DNA of 64,000 nt, from NCBI GenBank assembly GCA_011037195.1, contig JAAEAF010001935.1, positions 167,910 to 231,909 on the forward strand, in the 5' to 3' direction. The stretch is from Triatoma infestans (taxonomy: Eukaryota > Arthropoda > Insecta > Hemiptera > Reduviidae). The notes under the pieces were generated by a model. That model was not told the origin of the DNA. It saw only the letters and a program-made list of their open reading frames with translations, and did not search any database. The position numbers and the translations under genes were made by a program. Below, piece after piece: positions 11,602 to 21,782 of the stretch; the stretch's first letter is position 1; every line of letters starts with the position of its first letter.

Positions 11602-12199
11602 TTTTTTTATTTTACTTTAATATATTGAGCAATATACAGGTAGTAACAGTTGAGATCTTGTTGAACATCTAATAAATAACTCAATGAAAGTTAATGATCT
11701 GTGTTATTACAGTAGAGAGCTTTCAAATTAAGTTCATTTGTTATTAATGAATAGTTAATTTTATTTACTCTACTCTGTTTAGTAGTGTAGTTACCTTTTA
11801 AATGTAAAAAAATAATATTATCCAATAAACACAAAATATCTTGTTCACAGAAATCTTCTCTCTCTAGCCCAAGATAATATTGATTTTTTTTTTTATTTTA
11901 TTTATTTTTTAAAGATAGATTTCATTTATTTACCCGCTCTTACTGCTGTAACAGGAAGTTTCTATTTTCTTTCTTTCTTGTTGACACTAGTATATTTGAT
12001 ATTTTATTTTATTGCCAGAAAAAAAGCTACATCCTTATTGGTTAAGTTACAATATAATTTGAGTTCACAAAATTGTCAAGACAAAAACTTAATTTTAAAG
12101 TGATTCATGTATCTCATACAGCGGGTAAATAATAGTTTTTTAACATTAGTTTTGAAACACTTCAAAGTATTATTTTTTTAGATTCTCAGGTAAATAGTT
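11602..12199. other. AT-rich spacer
   Basis: No coding signature. It may include the 3' UTR of the minus-strand LINE relic at 12200-12815. T-runs occur at 11601-11609 and 11885-11894. Confidence 0.4.
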
Positions 12200-12815
12200 G
12201 TAAAAAAGAGATGGACAAACTATGGAAGCTGGTACGAACTTTTGTCAACCTATTTCTATTCTGGACAAGATTATTGCGTTTTCTGATGAAATGATCAATG
12301 AACTTGCGAGAAACATAGAAAATTTGAACCTTCATTGTTACTTTACATAGACGAGGCATTGAAAAATAAATATGGCTTGCAGAGTGTTATTATGTTCAAT
12401 TTCTTAAACAAAGAACGACAAGATACTTTTGAGTCTAAACCCAAAGTGACTCGCCTAATTGCCTTCTTTTGTAACCTAAATATTTTTTTTTACATTCGGC
12501 AGCATTAGACCCAAATTATAGTACCATAGCACAAATGGCTATGAACATACGCAAAATAAGCCAACTTTAAAGCTTCCAAGTCAACCGACATTCTTAATTT
12601 TCTCAAAACATAGATTCCACGAGATACTTTAATCCATGTGACGTTATTAACTTGATCTGTCCAGTTCAATTTTGAATCTACGAAAATGCCTAATAAATTG
12701 AAAGCTTTTTCAGTCCCAACATAATTTCCTAGTTTAAAAGTAATCTCTTTTATTTTGTCCTGGTTTAAACTTAGCTTATTAGCAATTCCTTTTTGGCAAT
12801 GTGGAAGAGTTGCAG
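12200..12815 (-). pseudogene. CR1/Jockey-like LINE RT relic
   Basis: Minus-strand frames give LGIFVDSKLNWTDQV, then SRGIYVLRKLRMSVDLEALKLAYFAYVHSHLCYGTIIWG, and further on CKPFFKKLNIITL-type sequence. This is the classic RT thumb and connection region of CR1/Jockey-group insect LINEs. The YADD palm motif and the endonuclease are missing. Multiple frameshifts make it a relic. Confidence 0.65.
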
Positions 12816-12894
12816 GTAAGAACTGGGGAATTACTCCCGAGATGATGTTTTGAATTTATTGCATGGTTATTAAACCTAGGTTATATATGCGGCT

Positions 12895-13935
12895 TTGGTG
12901 TGGTGGCGTCGCATTGAAACACGATCCGCTAGATAGCTGCTAGAAGATATCCAACGCTTGGCTTGTCTAGCGGTGACTGGTGCGTTTCGCACTACACCGA
13001 CCGCATCCATGGAGACTTTGTTAGGAATTCCACCTCTCTTTGTGGAGGTGAAAAACCAGGCAATGAAAGCCTGTTATAGAATTAAACAGGCACGTTTTTG
13101 GCAGGGTAAGCGGATATGGTCGTTCTACCATTTATCGCGAGATGCTTTTAAGGATTCCCATTACAGGCTTCCCTTCTGATAGGATGTTGAAGACTTTTGT
13201 CTTTAGTCATTCCTACAGGGTTAGGTTGTCTTCTACGGAAGATTGGTTAACCCTGGGTCCGTCTGGGGTGATTCCTGAGAATTACCTCCGATACTACACG
13301 GACGGTTCCAGAATGGATGGTACCGTCTGTGGTACTGGGGCTGCCGTCTATTTTGAGACGGGAGACCATTTGGTAGTGCCTCTTGGTGAGTGGGCCACCG
13401 TTTTCCAGGCTGAGTTTATGCAATTCTTTGCTGTATTTTGGATGAGAGGGTGCGTAACACTAATCTAAAAGGTGTTTGTATCTGCTCGGACAGCCAGGCT
13501 GCCTTGAAGGCGCTTAATTCATGTGTCTTCACTTCCAGATTGGTGTTGGAATGTTCTAGAAGACTGGAAGATCTTTCTTCATTAAAGGATGTGCTTCTGG
13601 TCTGGGTTCCAGGTCATATGGGAATTTTTGGGAATGAGGAGGTGGATAGGTTTGCCAAAGGTTAGGTGCCTCTCTCCCTTTCATTGGTCCAGAGCCTGCT
13701 TTGTGTGTCTTCTGGCACATGTTTGTCGGGCTTTCAGAAGTGGATGACCTCACAGCACTCATCCTTATGGATGAGTGCAGTGGGTTTGTCGGCAGTCTAC
13801 AATGCTCATTGGGGGCCCGGACGGAGCTTTGAGTAGCGGGGTTCGATGTCTTTCACGGATCTCCCTCAGACATCTGGTTGGATTCCTCACTGGGCATTGT
13901 GGTTTAAGGAGACATCTCTATATAATGGGACTCTA
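12895..13935 (+). pseudogene. RNase H-type LINE fragment
   Basis: In order on the plus strand: RLACLAVTGAFRTTPTASME (post-RT region), YYTDGSRMDG and FQAEF (RNase H Asp and Glu), CICSDSQAALKALNS (third acidic residue), and VLLVWVPGHMGIFGNEEVDRFAKG (HxxxxGNxxxD box). Several frame changes occur, for example near 13140 and 13440. A small duplication of CTCTATATAATGGG sits at 13917-13942. The 3' tail and TSD were not recognised. A second, antisense piece of the same element is at 10346-11028. Confidence 0.7.
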
Positions 13936-14169
13936 TATAATGGGGGAAGTATTTCAACCCCATAGCTTTAAGTTAGACTTAATTTTGATCATTTTAAGAT
14001 GTGCAGGAGCATTAGTTTAAAGTACTGCACATCCATGTTGTAGTATAGCCTCTTCCACGATATTATTGTATTATAATTAATTATTAATTAAAGATAGCAA
14101 TTTATTTTGTAAATAATACTCTTAATAAACAACTTTATTATATATAGCTTAATGAATAAATAGTAATTT

Positions 14170-14458
14170 TTGTTACATTAGAGTCGACCCCCGTTATTAA
14201 TAAAATAAGGGATGGCACAAACAATAAACCCACACTCCTCCTCGTCGACTAGATCGATGATATAAGAGGGGATGTGTGGGTAGATCCTCGAATACCTGTG
14301 GCTCCACCCTGCCTTGCTGAGCAAGGTGTTGTGTGTGGAAGCCACACAGGTTAACCTGTGCCATCCCAGCTCGAGTGGCCATAGAACGAGAAAGCATAAA
14401 CGAGTGGAGGCGCTAATGACCATGGCAGTCGATGCGCAAAAAAAAAAAAAAAAAAAAT
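14170..14458 (+). repeat. Short retroelement with SINE-like shared tail and poly(A)
   Basis: A GC-richer island in AT-rich DNA. Its body differs from the tRNA-Ala SINEs and contains an imperfect hairpin (GTGTGTGGAAGCCACACAG at 14330-14349). It ends with GGCGCTAATGACCATGGCAGTCGATGCGC followed by 19-20 A residues (14439-14458). That end matches the tail of the SINEs at 1, 22347, 35776 and 39502. The 5' limit is approximate. Confidence 0.5.
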
Positions 14459-14889
14459 GAACTGTGCAATTACTTAGTAATTTTCGGAAAATATGCGTCT
14501 AAGAAAATAAAATGTCTAAGAAAATAAGCTTCTCTGTTATTATAATCAGAGGAAAATTATAATTTTTGATTCATATTATTTTGAAGAGCAATGTTTATTG
14601 CAGGTGTGTACGAAATATAAGAAGAAAAGTCTCAACGAGATAAGAGAGTAAATATTGCGTTACAAAACTAAATGTATATTATATGTGCCTACTCTAAAAA
14701 TTAAAATAATAATTCGTTTTCAAATAAACTTGATTTTAACCTCTCATTTTAAATGCAAAAGCACCCAAATTCCAGTAAAGCTTCTAATGTATCTTAACAT
14801 TAAAGTAGGTAGTAGAAACATAAATTACGTAGAAGTTAGAACATTAGAGGAGCCTTTATCGATAAAAATATCGAAAAATTAAAAAAAAA

Positions 14890-15136
14890 ATCCGATTGTC
14901 GGATTTTGACCAAAATGATTTCAAATGCGATATTGATATCTAAAAGAAATAACCAGCTTCCTGCGATTTTTCATTTTTTAGATATTTTGTTCACAAACAC
15001 GCACACACACATACACGCACACACACTCATACAGATTATTCACAAAAAATGTTTTTTTTTTTTACGAACAAATCCAAAACATACATTTCTGGGTAAAAAT
15101 TCATTTTTGAAAATACAGTATTAAGAGAAAGTAAAC
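14890..15136 (-). repeat. Degenerate Helentron-like 5' end
   Basis: On the minus strand, TTTACTTTCTCTTAATACTG is followed by TTTTCAAAAATGAATTTTTACCCAGAAATG, a GTGTGTGTATG microsatellite (14998-15030) and a GAAAAATCGCAGGAAG block. These mirror, with much divergence, the first 250 bp of family A. It abuts the 3' end of copy 3 at 15138, head-to-tail in the same orientation. Confidence 0.45.
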
Positions 15137-15137
15137 A

Positions 15138-15984
15138 ATCTGGTGTGAAACACTCACACAACTTTCTCTTACTCCTGTTTTCAAAATTATAATTGACAAA
15201 TTTTATAATTTGTGTGCCAACTTTAATGAAATTCGTCGAAAACAGAAAAACTGTTCAGTAAAAGCGCACTTCCGGTTTACTGAATTTCTTAAAACTCGGA
15301 ATTTTGGCCATCTATTTATTTCTAATTAATTTTGTTTGGATGATAGAATTGTATAATCAACGGTGATAGGAGTTTAAGAGAAAAACATCACCACAACCCC
15401 TCCCCTAGAAGTGCCCTTAAATGAATTTTCCCAGAGAAATGTTTTTAATAAAAGTTGTAGATCATTGCTCGTTTAGTTTATATCAGAAATTTCAAGAAAA
15501 TCGTCGGCGCCATTTTTTTGCGAAAAAGAGAATAAATCATTTAGTAAACTGGAAAAGTAAACGCACTTCCGGTTATCCGATTTTTGTTTCAAACTCGGAA
15601 CTTCAACAACATGTTTAATTCTCATTAACATCATTTAGATCACCGAATTGTCTAATAAACTGAAATAGTACTTTAGATGGATACCTAACCCCACCTTTCC
15701 CCCAAAAGTGCCCTTAGATGCATTTTCCCGGAGAAATGTTTCAAATAAAAATTGTAGCTCTCTTTATGTGTAGTTGATGTTTCGTGTTTAAAGAAATTGT
15801 CCTAGCCGTTTTTGAGCAAATCGCCAAAAGTAAAAAACCCAACTAGTAAAGTGGTACTTCCGGTTGAGGAATTTTGACAGATAACGTACTGTCAGATCCC
15901 ATAGAGATACCTAAACGGAATATCAAGTTTCAACTTTCTACGGTTTTTCATTTTTGAGTTATGCTGTTCACATACATACATACA

Positions 15985-16025
<41 letters not shown>

Positions 16026-16147
16026 CATTTGCTGAAAACCATTTTTTTGGACTCGGGGGACCTCAAAACGGATATTTCCGGTGAAAACTCGACATCGAAA
16101 ATTTGACACGATTACAATACTTCCTCTTACTAGGAGTAAGAGAAAGT
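15138..16147 (-). mobile_element. Helentron/HINE-like element, family A copy 3
   Basis: Complete copy on the minus strand. The 5' end ACTTTCTCTTACTCCT lies at ~16132-16147. A (CA)n tract of about 40 bp follows at 15988-16022. Three blocks with CCGGAAGT (read as ACTTCCGG at about 15856, 15568 and 15268) come next. The subterminal inverted repeat is at 15161-15176 and hairpin GTGTGAGTGTTTCACAC at 15145-15161. About 1010 bp, non-coding. Confidence 0.7.
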
Positions 16148-16409
16148 AACAAGCTACAGTCTACTAGCAACCACACAGTCCCCGCGGTTCGTCAGCTGTA
16201 AAAGTTGTTGGAGTCATCCCATTCTAAAAGAAAGATGGAAAAAAAAGGAAATTCGTTTAATTAAGAGTAAGCTGATAAATTTAATAATTATAATTTAATA
16301 ATCCAAACCTTTATTTGGATAAGAAATAGGTATAGAAAATCAGCAATTAATTAGCTGAGGTTGAATGAATTGCTTAATTTTTTTTTTTTTTACAATCCAA
16401 TAAATTACA

Positions 16410-16676
16410 GTGAATACATATGTAGTTAAAATTAAGGTTGCGTATTGTCACATTAGCAATAATTATCACTTTGTTTGTCCCAGTTTAATGGCGTTAGTAA
16501 ACCAATCATTTAAATTCATAACATCGTACCTCACAACACACAATCGCCATTCTCTTCCATTCGACCCTTTCTTTTGTCCTTCTCTTCCATTCACGAGGAC
16601 TCCATTCCATTATCTTTGTCCACCAATCATTTTCTGTCATTTTAATGTAACAATAGTTATGTTTAGCCGTTGTTAA
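16410..16676 (+). other. Unassigned sequence (spacer)
   Basis: An 88-codon open frame exists but shows no domain or LINE motif, and its base composition equals the flanks. I consider it a chance ORF in the spacer between repeat copy 3 and the foldback at 16755. Confidence 0.4.
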
Positions 16677-16754
16677 TTAAACAAGTGAAAATTTAGTTGG
16701 CTGGGGCCAAACAAGAAACTTTTTTAGTTTTTAAAAACGGATACGTTTGTTGTT

Positions 16755-16904
16755 CTTCCTCAGGAACTGTTAAGGACGAATAGAGAGTTAAATGATTGAT
16801 GGAGGTCATTCACTTTTGAACATTGAATAACCTCCACCAACATTTAATTCTCCATTCGTCCATAACAGTTCCTAATGAAGGACACCAAAGGTGTCCGAAA
16901 CGTC
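16755..16904 (+). repeat. Foldback element with hammerhead-like ends
   Basis: Arms of ~50 bp (16761-16808 and ~16828-16872) are imperfect inverted repeats, with GAACTGTTAAGGACGAATAG facing ATTCGTCCATAACAGTTC. The right end carries CTAATGA (16872-16878), a perfect 7-bp helix II GGACACC-AAA-GGTGTCC (16880-16896), and GAAACGTC (16897-16904). The minus-strand end at ~16755 reads CTGAGGA but then diverges. It matches hammerhead layout except for a G-to-A change at an essential core position, so it is probably inactive. Confidence 0.5.
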
Positions 16905-17432
16905 GAATAAACTTTTTTGAAAAATAAAAAGTTTTCTGTCATTGTATGTCCCACCCACTTCATTTTCTTTTAGGTATTTTATTATAATCACCCAAAGCAA
17001 AGAAGAAGATACAAAATACGTCTTCCATTTCTTACGATTCTATTCCATTTATTTTTTCCTATCCCTTCTAGTAATTCCTAGCATATATCTCTATGCTACT
17101 GCTGTAATTGTTGTTCTTAACTTTTGCTTTTTGATTCAAGATCCAGGTTTCACATCCACACGAAATGATAGATGAAATTATTTTGTTCAATAGATATATT
17201 TTGCGTTTTATATCGTCGACTTTTGATTTGAATAATTCTTTATTTTTTAACATGCTTATCCAACCTAAAGTACCTTAATATTTCTAGAAATTGACTATTG
17301 GTACTTATTAATCTGTCCAAGGTAAAAACTGTTTTTTCCACACCATTTACTTGAAAGTTGTCCATCAATAAATTTTCTGGATTGCAATTCATTGAGATAA
17401 GGTGGCATTTGTCCGGGGGATTAATAGTAAAC
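16905..17432 (-). pseudogene. LINE reverse transcriptase relic (3' part)
   Basis: Minus strand: residues KRKIYLLNKIISSIISCGCETWILNQ (17068-17253), the post-palm SK-K-IY-I-YGCETW signature of RTE/CR1-like LINE RTs. Upstream sequence to 17432 includes INPPDKCHLISMN-type residues. It continues after the foldback insertion, at 17723-17900, so it is one LINE split by the 274-bp insert. The lower limit near 17020 is uncertain, because 16982-17019 is shared with the palindrome at 20526. Confidence 0.6.
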
Positions 17433-17440
17433 CCTACTAG
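17433..17440 (+). repeat. Target-site duplication of foldback, left
   Basis: CCTACTAG is repeated exactly at 17715-17722. Removing 17441-17722 rejoins the LINE reading frame region, which supports a real insertion. Confidence 0.7.
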
Positions 17441-17530
17441 TTGTTGTGGTTGGTTTCGCGGAGCTGGAAATCATCAGAGATTTTTTCCGTGATAGCCGCT
17501 TTTTGTCCGTGTTAGCTTGTTGTACTCATC

Positions 17531-17560
17531 GACCGGTTTCGGGCGTTCACCTATCATCAG
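17531..17560 (-). ncRNA. Hammerhead-like motif H2
   Basis: Minus strand: CTGATGA, helix II AGGTG-AA-CGCCC (4 pairs including one G-U, one mismatch), GAAA, ACCGGT palindromic helix III, cleavage triplet GTC, then GATGA facing upstream TATT. Helix I is weak in this copy. The core boxes are all consensus. Confidence 0.5.
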
Positions 17561-17635
17561 AATATTTTTTGTCAAACAGTGCGATAACATATACTTGCAT
17601 AGAGCAATTTAAATTGTCTGTTTTACAAAAACATC

Positions 17636-17665
17636 CTGATGATGGGCGAAGGCCCGAAACCGGTC
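17636..17665 (+). ncRNA. Hammerhead-like motif H3
   Basis: Plus strand: consensus CTGATGA, 4-bp helix II with GAAG loop, GAAA, self-complementary ACCGGT as helix III, and GTC before a 4-bp helix I (CATC at 17632-17635 with GATG at 17666-17669). This satisfies the type I hammerhead core. The very short palindromic helix III suggests activity as a dimer, as inferred from known short-helix-III hammerheads. Confidence 0.6.
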
Positions 17666-17722
17666 GATGACCACAAAAAGAAGCAGGCTATCACGGAAAA
17701 TATCTCTGATCAATCCTACTAG

Positions 17723-17900
17723 TTTGGATTCTTTTATCACTTCATACACTATATTTTTAAGCGATCATCGGCAAAATCTAGTTGATTTAACCACGTTCCA
17801 TCTATTTTAATTCTTTCCCTGTCCAATCTAATTCGTCATATACATCTTGCAAAATTAATATAAATACTTTTGGTGAGCCTAGATCTCCTTGTCTTGCAAA
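17723..17900 (-). pseudogene. LINE reverse transcriptase relic (5' part)
   Basis: Minus strand: FARQGDLGSPKVFILILQDVYDELDW, the RT motif G-RQGDL-SPKLF that precedes the palm Asp box. It is continuous with the relic at 16905-17432 once the inverted-pair element is removed. Frames are broken. Confidence 0.6.
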
Positions 17901-18779
17901 CTTTAATAATTTTTATTTCGACTGAAATCTCATTCAAAATAAATAATAATAATATTAATAATAAATAAAAATTATTATTTATGTGACTACAGTACTTAAA
18001 TTCAGAAAATGATTAGATAATAACCAATTTCAAGATAATAAATCACTTAATAATTAATTATATTTTCCTTCTTATGACTAATAAAAAAAATAATTTATTT
18101 TGAAGTAGTACAATTAATTAATGTAATTATAAGGGAAATTGATGTGTTACTTTTAATTGATTAATTTCTATTAATACAATTAATTTCTTTTGGAACCTCG
18201 AACTTTTTATTGTGTACGAAACTGTAATTGTTAACTAATTAAAAAGTAACAAAGTTAATTCTTTTAGACAACTATTTCATTTTCAAAAGTCTTTGCCAAT
18301 TCTCACGCAAAAGCAAACAAATCATTATTTTAATTTTTCAAATAAAACCCTTATTCTTAAGGAATTTATTGGTACTGAGTTCTGGGCGAGGTGAGGAACA
18401 TATAATACAATACATATCAAAATATTAGTTGGGCCTTTTTCAGTATATATCACAGCCCTTCTTTTATCTGAAGCAAAATTTGGAACCTATTTTCTTATAA
18501 AACGTTTCTTCAAAAAGTTAAATTTCAAAAAAGATATTAATTTTTTTTGTTTCAAGTCCTCTTCAAATTATTAAATGCCTTTAAATGTTTTGCCTGCTTC
18601 CGTCTTTAATTAGATATTAATTCAATGAACTGACTTTATTTCCTCATAAGCTCTCTCGCTTATAGATTGCGCAATAATACATAAACTTCTGATAATTATT
18701 AAAAATCCGATAGAAAAAAGATGATGTAATTTCATCTTTTTTATTGACTTATATAATACGGAAAATTATGTTGGAATAA
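17901..18779. other. AT-rich spacer
   Basis: Very AT-rich, with AAT/ATT triplet runs at 17940-17975. No gene, repeat boundary or RNA recognised. Confidence 0.5.
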
Positions 18780-19190
18780 TATTGCGGGGCTGAGGCACTC
18801 TAAGATTTTCTTGAAGGGCCCCTCATAGACTCGCACAACCTATTTCCTCGGCAGAACAAAATTGGTATAAGGAGACATTATCCTTGTTACAGGGCATTGC
18901 CTTTTAAGGAAGCATTTGTATAATATGAGTCTCTTTGCGGATCCACTTTGCAGGAAATGTGGCCAAAAGGATGAGACACCGTTTCACCTTCTTGGAGAGT
19001 GCGTGCACATTCTCCTGTGAGTGCAGACGATTCCTGAAATTTGGCGACCACATTCTGGAGCCGAAGGGGGGATCAGAAATTCCACTCACCTCAGCACTGC
19101 GTTCCTTAATGGTACAGGGCGTTGCACAATGGGCCCAGCCATGGTCTAAGTGCTGAACCTCTCTGGAGGCTCTGGGTTTTAGAATAGAAT
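18780..19190 (+). pseudogene. LINE C-terminal (post-RNase H) fragment
   Basis: In one frame the plus strand gives RKHLYNMSLFADPLCRKCGQKDETPFHLLGECVHI (18910-19012). This is the H-L-M-L----C-KCG--ETP-HLL-EC knuckle that follows RNase H in many insect LINEs. Sequence on either side is GC-richer than its surroundings and has stops. It is a fragment without RT. Confidence 0.55.
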
Positions 19191-20540
19191 ATATAATATG
19201 CATCAAATAGGGAACAGTCTTGATTCTGTTCACCATAATTTTTTTAATTAGGTCATTTAAAGGTATAATGACATAAAGGTCCAGCTCTACTTAAAACAGT
19301 TTCTACTCCGTAATGACATTTCTATTACAGTCAGCAGCTTCTAGTGTTGTAACTCAAATACAACATATTCTATTATATTTTATACACATACTCTATGATA
19401 TAATTTCTTCTTAAACCTTATGTTGTAGCAGATATTTTGAGCTTTTTGATCCAACAAAGTTAATTCTAATGGAGAAATTTTTTGTTTGTTACAGAGGATG
19501 CTGATCCGTCATAGTTCTGTTTTGGACACGTTTGTCTGTCCACATTTGTCTATCATGAAGTTTGCTTATACTTTCTCACAATCATCAAGTTTCTCTCTCT
19601 CCACCTTCGCAGATATGAATGATATTTGTCAGACATAAGTGAAACAATTTATGCCCAAAATTTTGTATGCGAACAATTTGTGCTGAAGTCCGACGAGAGA
19701 TGATTCATCCATATTTTAGTATCTAAGTGGACTGAGAAGAAATGAAAAAGTTAAGTGTATCGATTAGTTTTACCTATGCTGCCTTGTCATGAAACAGGTT
19801 GAGGAAGAAAGAAGAATGTTGGCATGAAAGAGGACACAAGAAGTATGAATTCTAAGAATGTTGGCATGAAAGAGGACACTTGGATAACTTCTATTATCAT
19901 CAATGAATGAGAGATGTGAAGAGGGATTGTAAACTAGAAGAAGATTCGTGGAATGGGAAGTAGGTAGAAGCAAATTAAAAAAAATGGAAGTAGTGGAGAA
20001 AGGATTACTGTGCATCCAAAGCCTTTTTAGGTCCATATAACTAACCCCTCCCCAAAGAATATAAGAAAATAAGGCTTATAAGAAAAGAAAATAAGGCTTA
20101 CACCTCACGCATGAGTGTAAGTTTTTCTTTCAGATTTAACAGCAAATGAATTTTGGTAGAATATACGAAATTGTTCATGATGCTGATTGTAATATTATCC
20201 ACAAGAATAATCTTCTATGCAATGTATCACTACTATATAGTTCTTCTGTCGTATGTATTGAATCGTCTCAAGGTAAGCTCAGACCATTAACCTTCCAGAG
20301 GTGGATATTTGAAGAGCGATTACTAGGAGTAAAATTTAGTGAGTCAGAAAGGATTTCACTGATGAATCCTTATGATAATCAATTAGTTTCGAAGATATGC
20401 CCGAGCTGCATTCTACAAACACCCGGCTAGAAAACAACAAGACAGTTAGAAGGGCTGGTTTTGGAGTTACAAAGAAAGTTAATAGATGTTTATATATGAT
20501 TATATTTTCTTGGTTTGTATATGCTGTATTTTGTATCTTC
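19191..20540. other. Spacer with short tandem repeats
   Basis: No gene recognised. AAGAATGTTGGCATGAAAGA repeats at 19813 and 19856 (43-bp period, two units), and AAATAAGGCTTA repeats at 20070 and 20090. A 94-codon open frame at 20146-20430 has no recognisable domain. Confidence 0.45.
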
Positions 20541-20598
20541 TTCTTTGCTTTGGGTGATTATAAAATGAACCTTTATTTAACAGCCAAGAATTATTTAT

Positions 20599-20722
20599 TA
20601 AGGTTCATTTTATAATCACCCAAAGCATATGATTATATAATTTTATAATAAAAAAAATAAGTACCCATTAAAGAGAGAAGTGTGTTTGGCGATATGAATG
20701 ATAAGATATTATATTATTAGTA
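20599..20722 (+). repeat. Direct repeat flanking palindrome, left
   Basis: From AGGTTCATTTTATAATCACC to ATATTATATTATTAGTA. It recurs at 21783-21918 with an added A-run and a small deletion (AGAGAGAAGTGTGTTTGG becomes AGAGCTGTTTGG). Confidence 0.8.
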
Positions 20723-20772
20723 AATAATGTCTGTATTTTTTTTTTTAATATTACAGAGCTTAATTGTCCCCT

Positions 20773-20803
20773 TACGTTTCAGCACTGAACGTGCTATCTT
20801 CAG
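20773..20803 (-). ncRNA. Hammerhead-like motif H4
   Basis: Minus strand: CTGAAGA, helix II AGCAC-GTTCA-GTGCT (5 bp), GAAA, palindromic ACGT helix III ending in triplet GTA. Helix I is ATCCCT against AGGGGA (4-5 pairs). All core boxes are intact. Confidence 0.55.
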
Positions 20804-21685
20804 AGGGATACTAAAATACAGACATTATTTTACTTTAACATTTTACATATATTTTTTGATTGTATCATTGATTTTGCATATAATATTTCTATTACTACTT
20901 GTCCAAAAATTACTAACCTTTATTAACACTGTTGCATTTATAAATGTGTATTTTTAATAACTTTCTTAAGGCTTCGTTAAATTGTTGCTTTTTTAAAAAT
21001 TCCATTTATTTTTAGTTTATTAACATTTTTTTATGTTACATGTCCCTCTATTGTTTATATGAGTAAGTCAAAATTAGATAAAAATGTTTTTTTCAGCCTT
21101 AAATAACTTTGGTTTAATTTGGACCACGTGGTTTTTTATATATGAAAATTTATTTTATTCAAATTTATATAATTATTTGAAATCATATTGAAAATAATTC
21201 ATATTTATAAGTATTCAAAATCGATATAATTAATAAAAATGACAAATAATTTTAAATTAAAGTATATATTTGAAATAAACTAAATAAATATATTTTTGCA
21301 CAATTTTCAGACAATAAACAGTACAAAAAATAGAATAAATTTTCATATATAAAAAAACCACGTGGTCCAAATTAAACCAAAGTTATTTAAGGCTGAAAAA
21401 AACATTTTTATCTAATTTTGACTTACTCATATAAACAATAGAGGGACATGTAACATAAAAAAATGTTAATAAACTAAAAATAAATGGAATTTTTAAAAAA
21501 GCAACAATTTAACGAAGCCTTAAAAAAGTTATTAAAAATACACATTTATAAATGCAACAGTGTTAATAAAGGTTAGTAATTTTTGGACAAGTAGTAATAG
21601 AAATATTATATACAAAATCAATAATACAATAAAAAAATATTTGTAAAATGTTAAAGTAAAATAATGTCTGTATTTTAGTATCCCT

Positions 21686-21716
21686 CTGAAGATAGCACGT
21701 TCAGTGCTGAAACGTA
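21686..21716 (+). ncRNA. Hammerhead-like motif H5
   Basis: Plus-strand mirror of H4, identical through the core: CTGAAGA, AGCAC/GTGCT helix II, GAAACGTA, then AGGGG facing the upstream CCCT. Because it sits in a near-perfect palindrome, a read-through transcript of either strand would carry one functional-orientation copy. Confidence 0.55.
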
Positions 21717-21782
21717 AGGGGACAATTAAACTCTGTAATATTTACATGAAAAAATAAAAAAATAATTCTTGGCTGTTAAATA

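Larger units (their letters stand above)
17441..17714. mobile_element. Inverted-pair element with two hammerhead-like motifs
   Basis: 274 bp. The left arm (17472-17560) and right arm (17636-17710) are inverted repeats: ATCAGAGATTTTTTCCGTGA faces its complement near 17680-17710. Each arm carries a hammerhead-like core pointing outward. On plus, CTGATGA (17636) is followed by helix II GGGC-GAAG-GCCC, GAAAC, and CGGTC ending at 17665, and helix I CATC pairs with GATG (17666-17669). On minus (17560-17531) helix II is weaker. A ~30-nt leader precedes the left arm only. It is flanked by an 8-bp duplication. Such ribozymes are known from Penelope-like elements. No protein is encoded. Confidence 0.6.

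Noticed and set aside
15988..16022. (CA)n tract as an independent regulatory element
   Set aside because: It is the internal microsatellite present at the same position in every family A copy.
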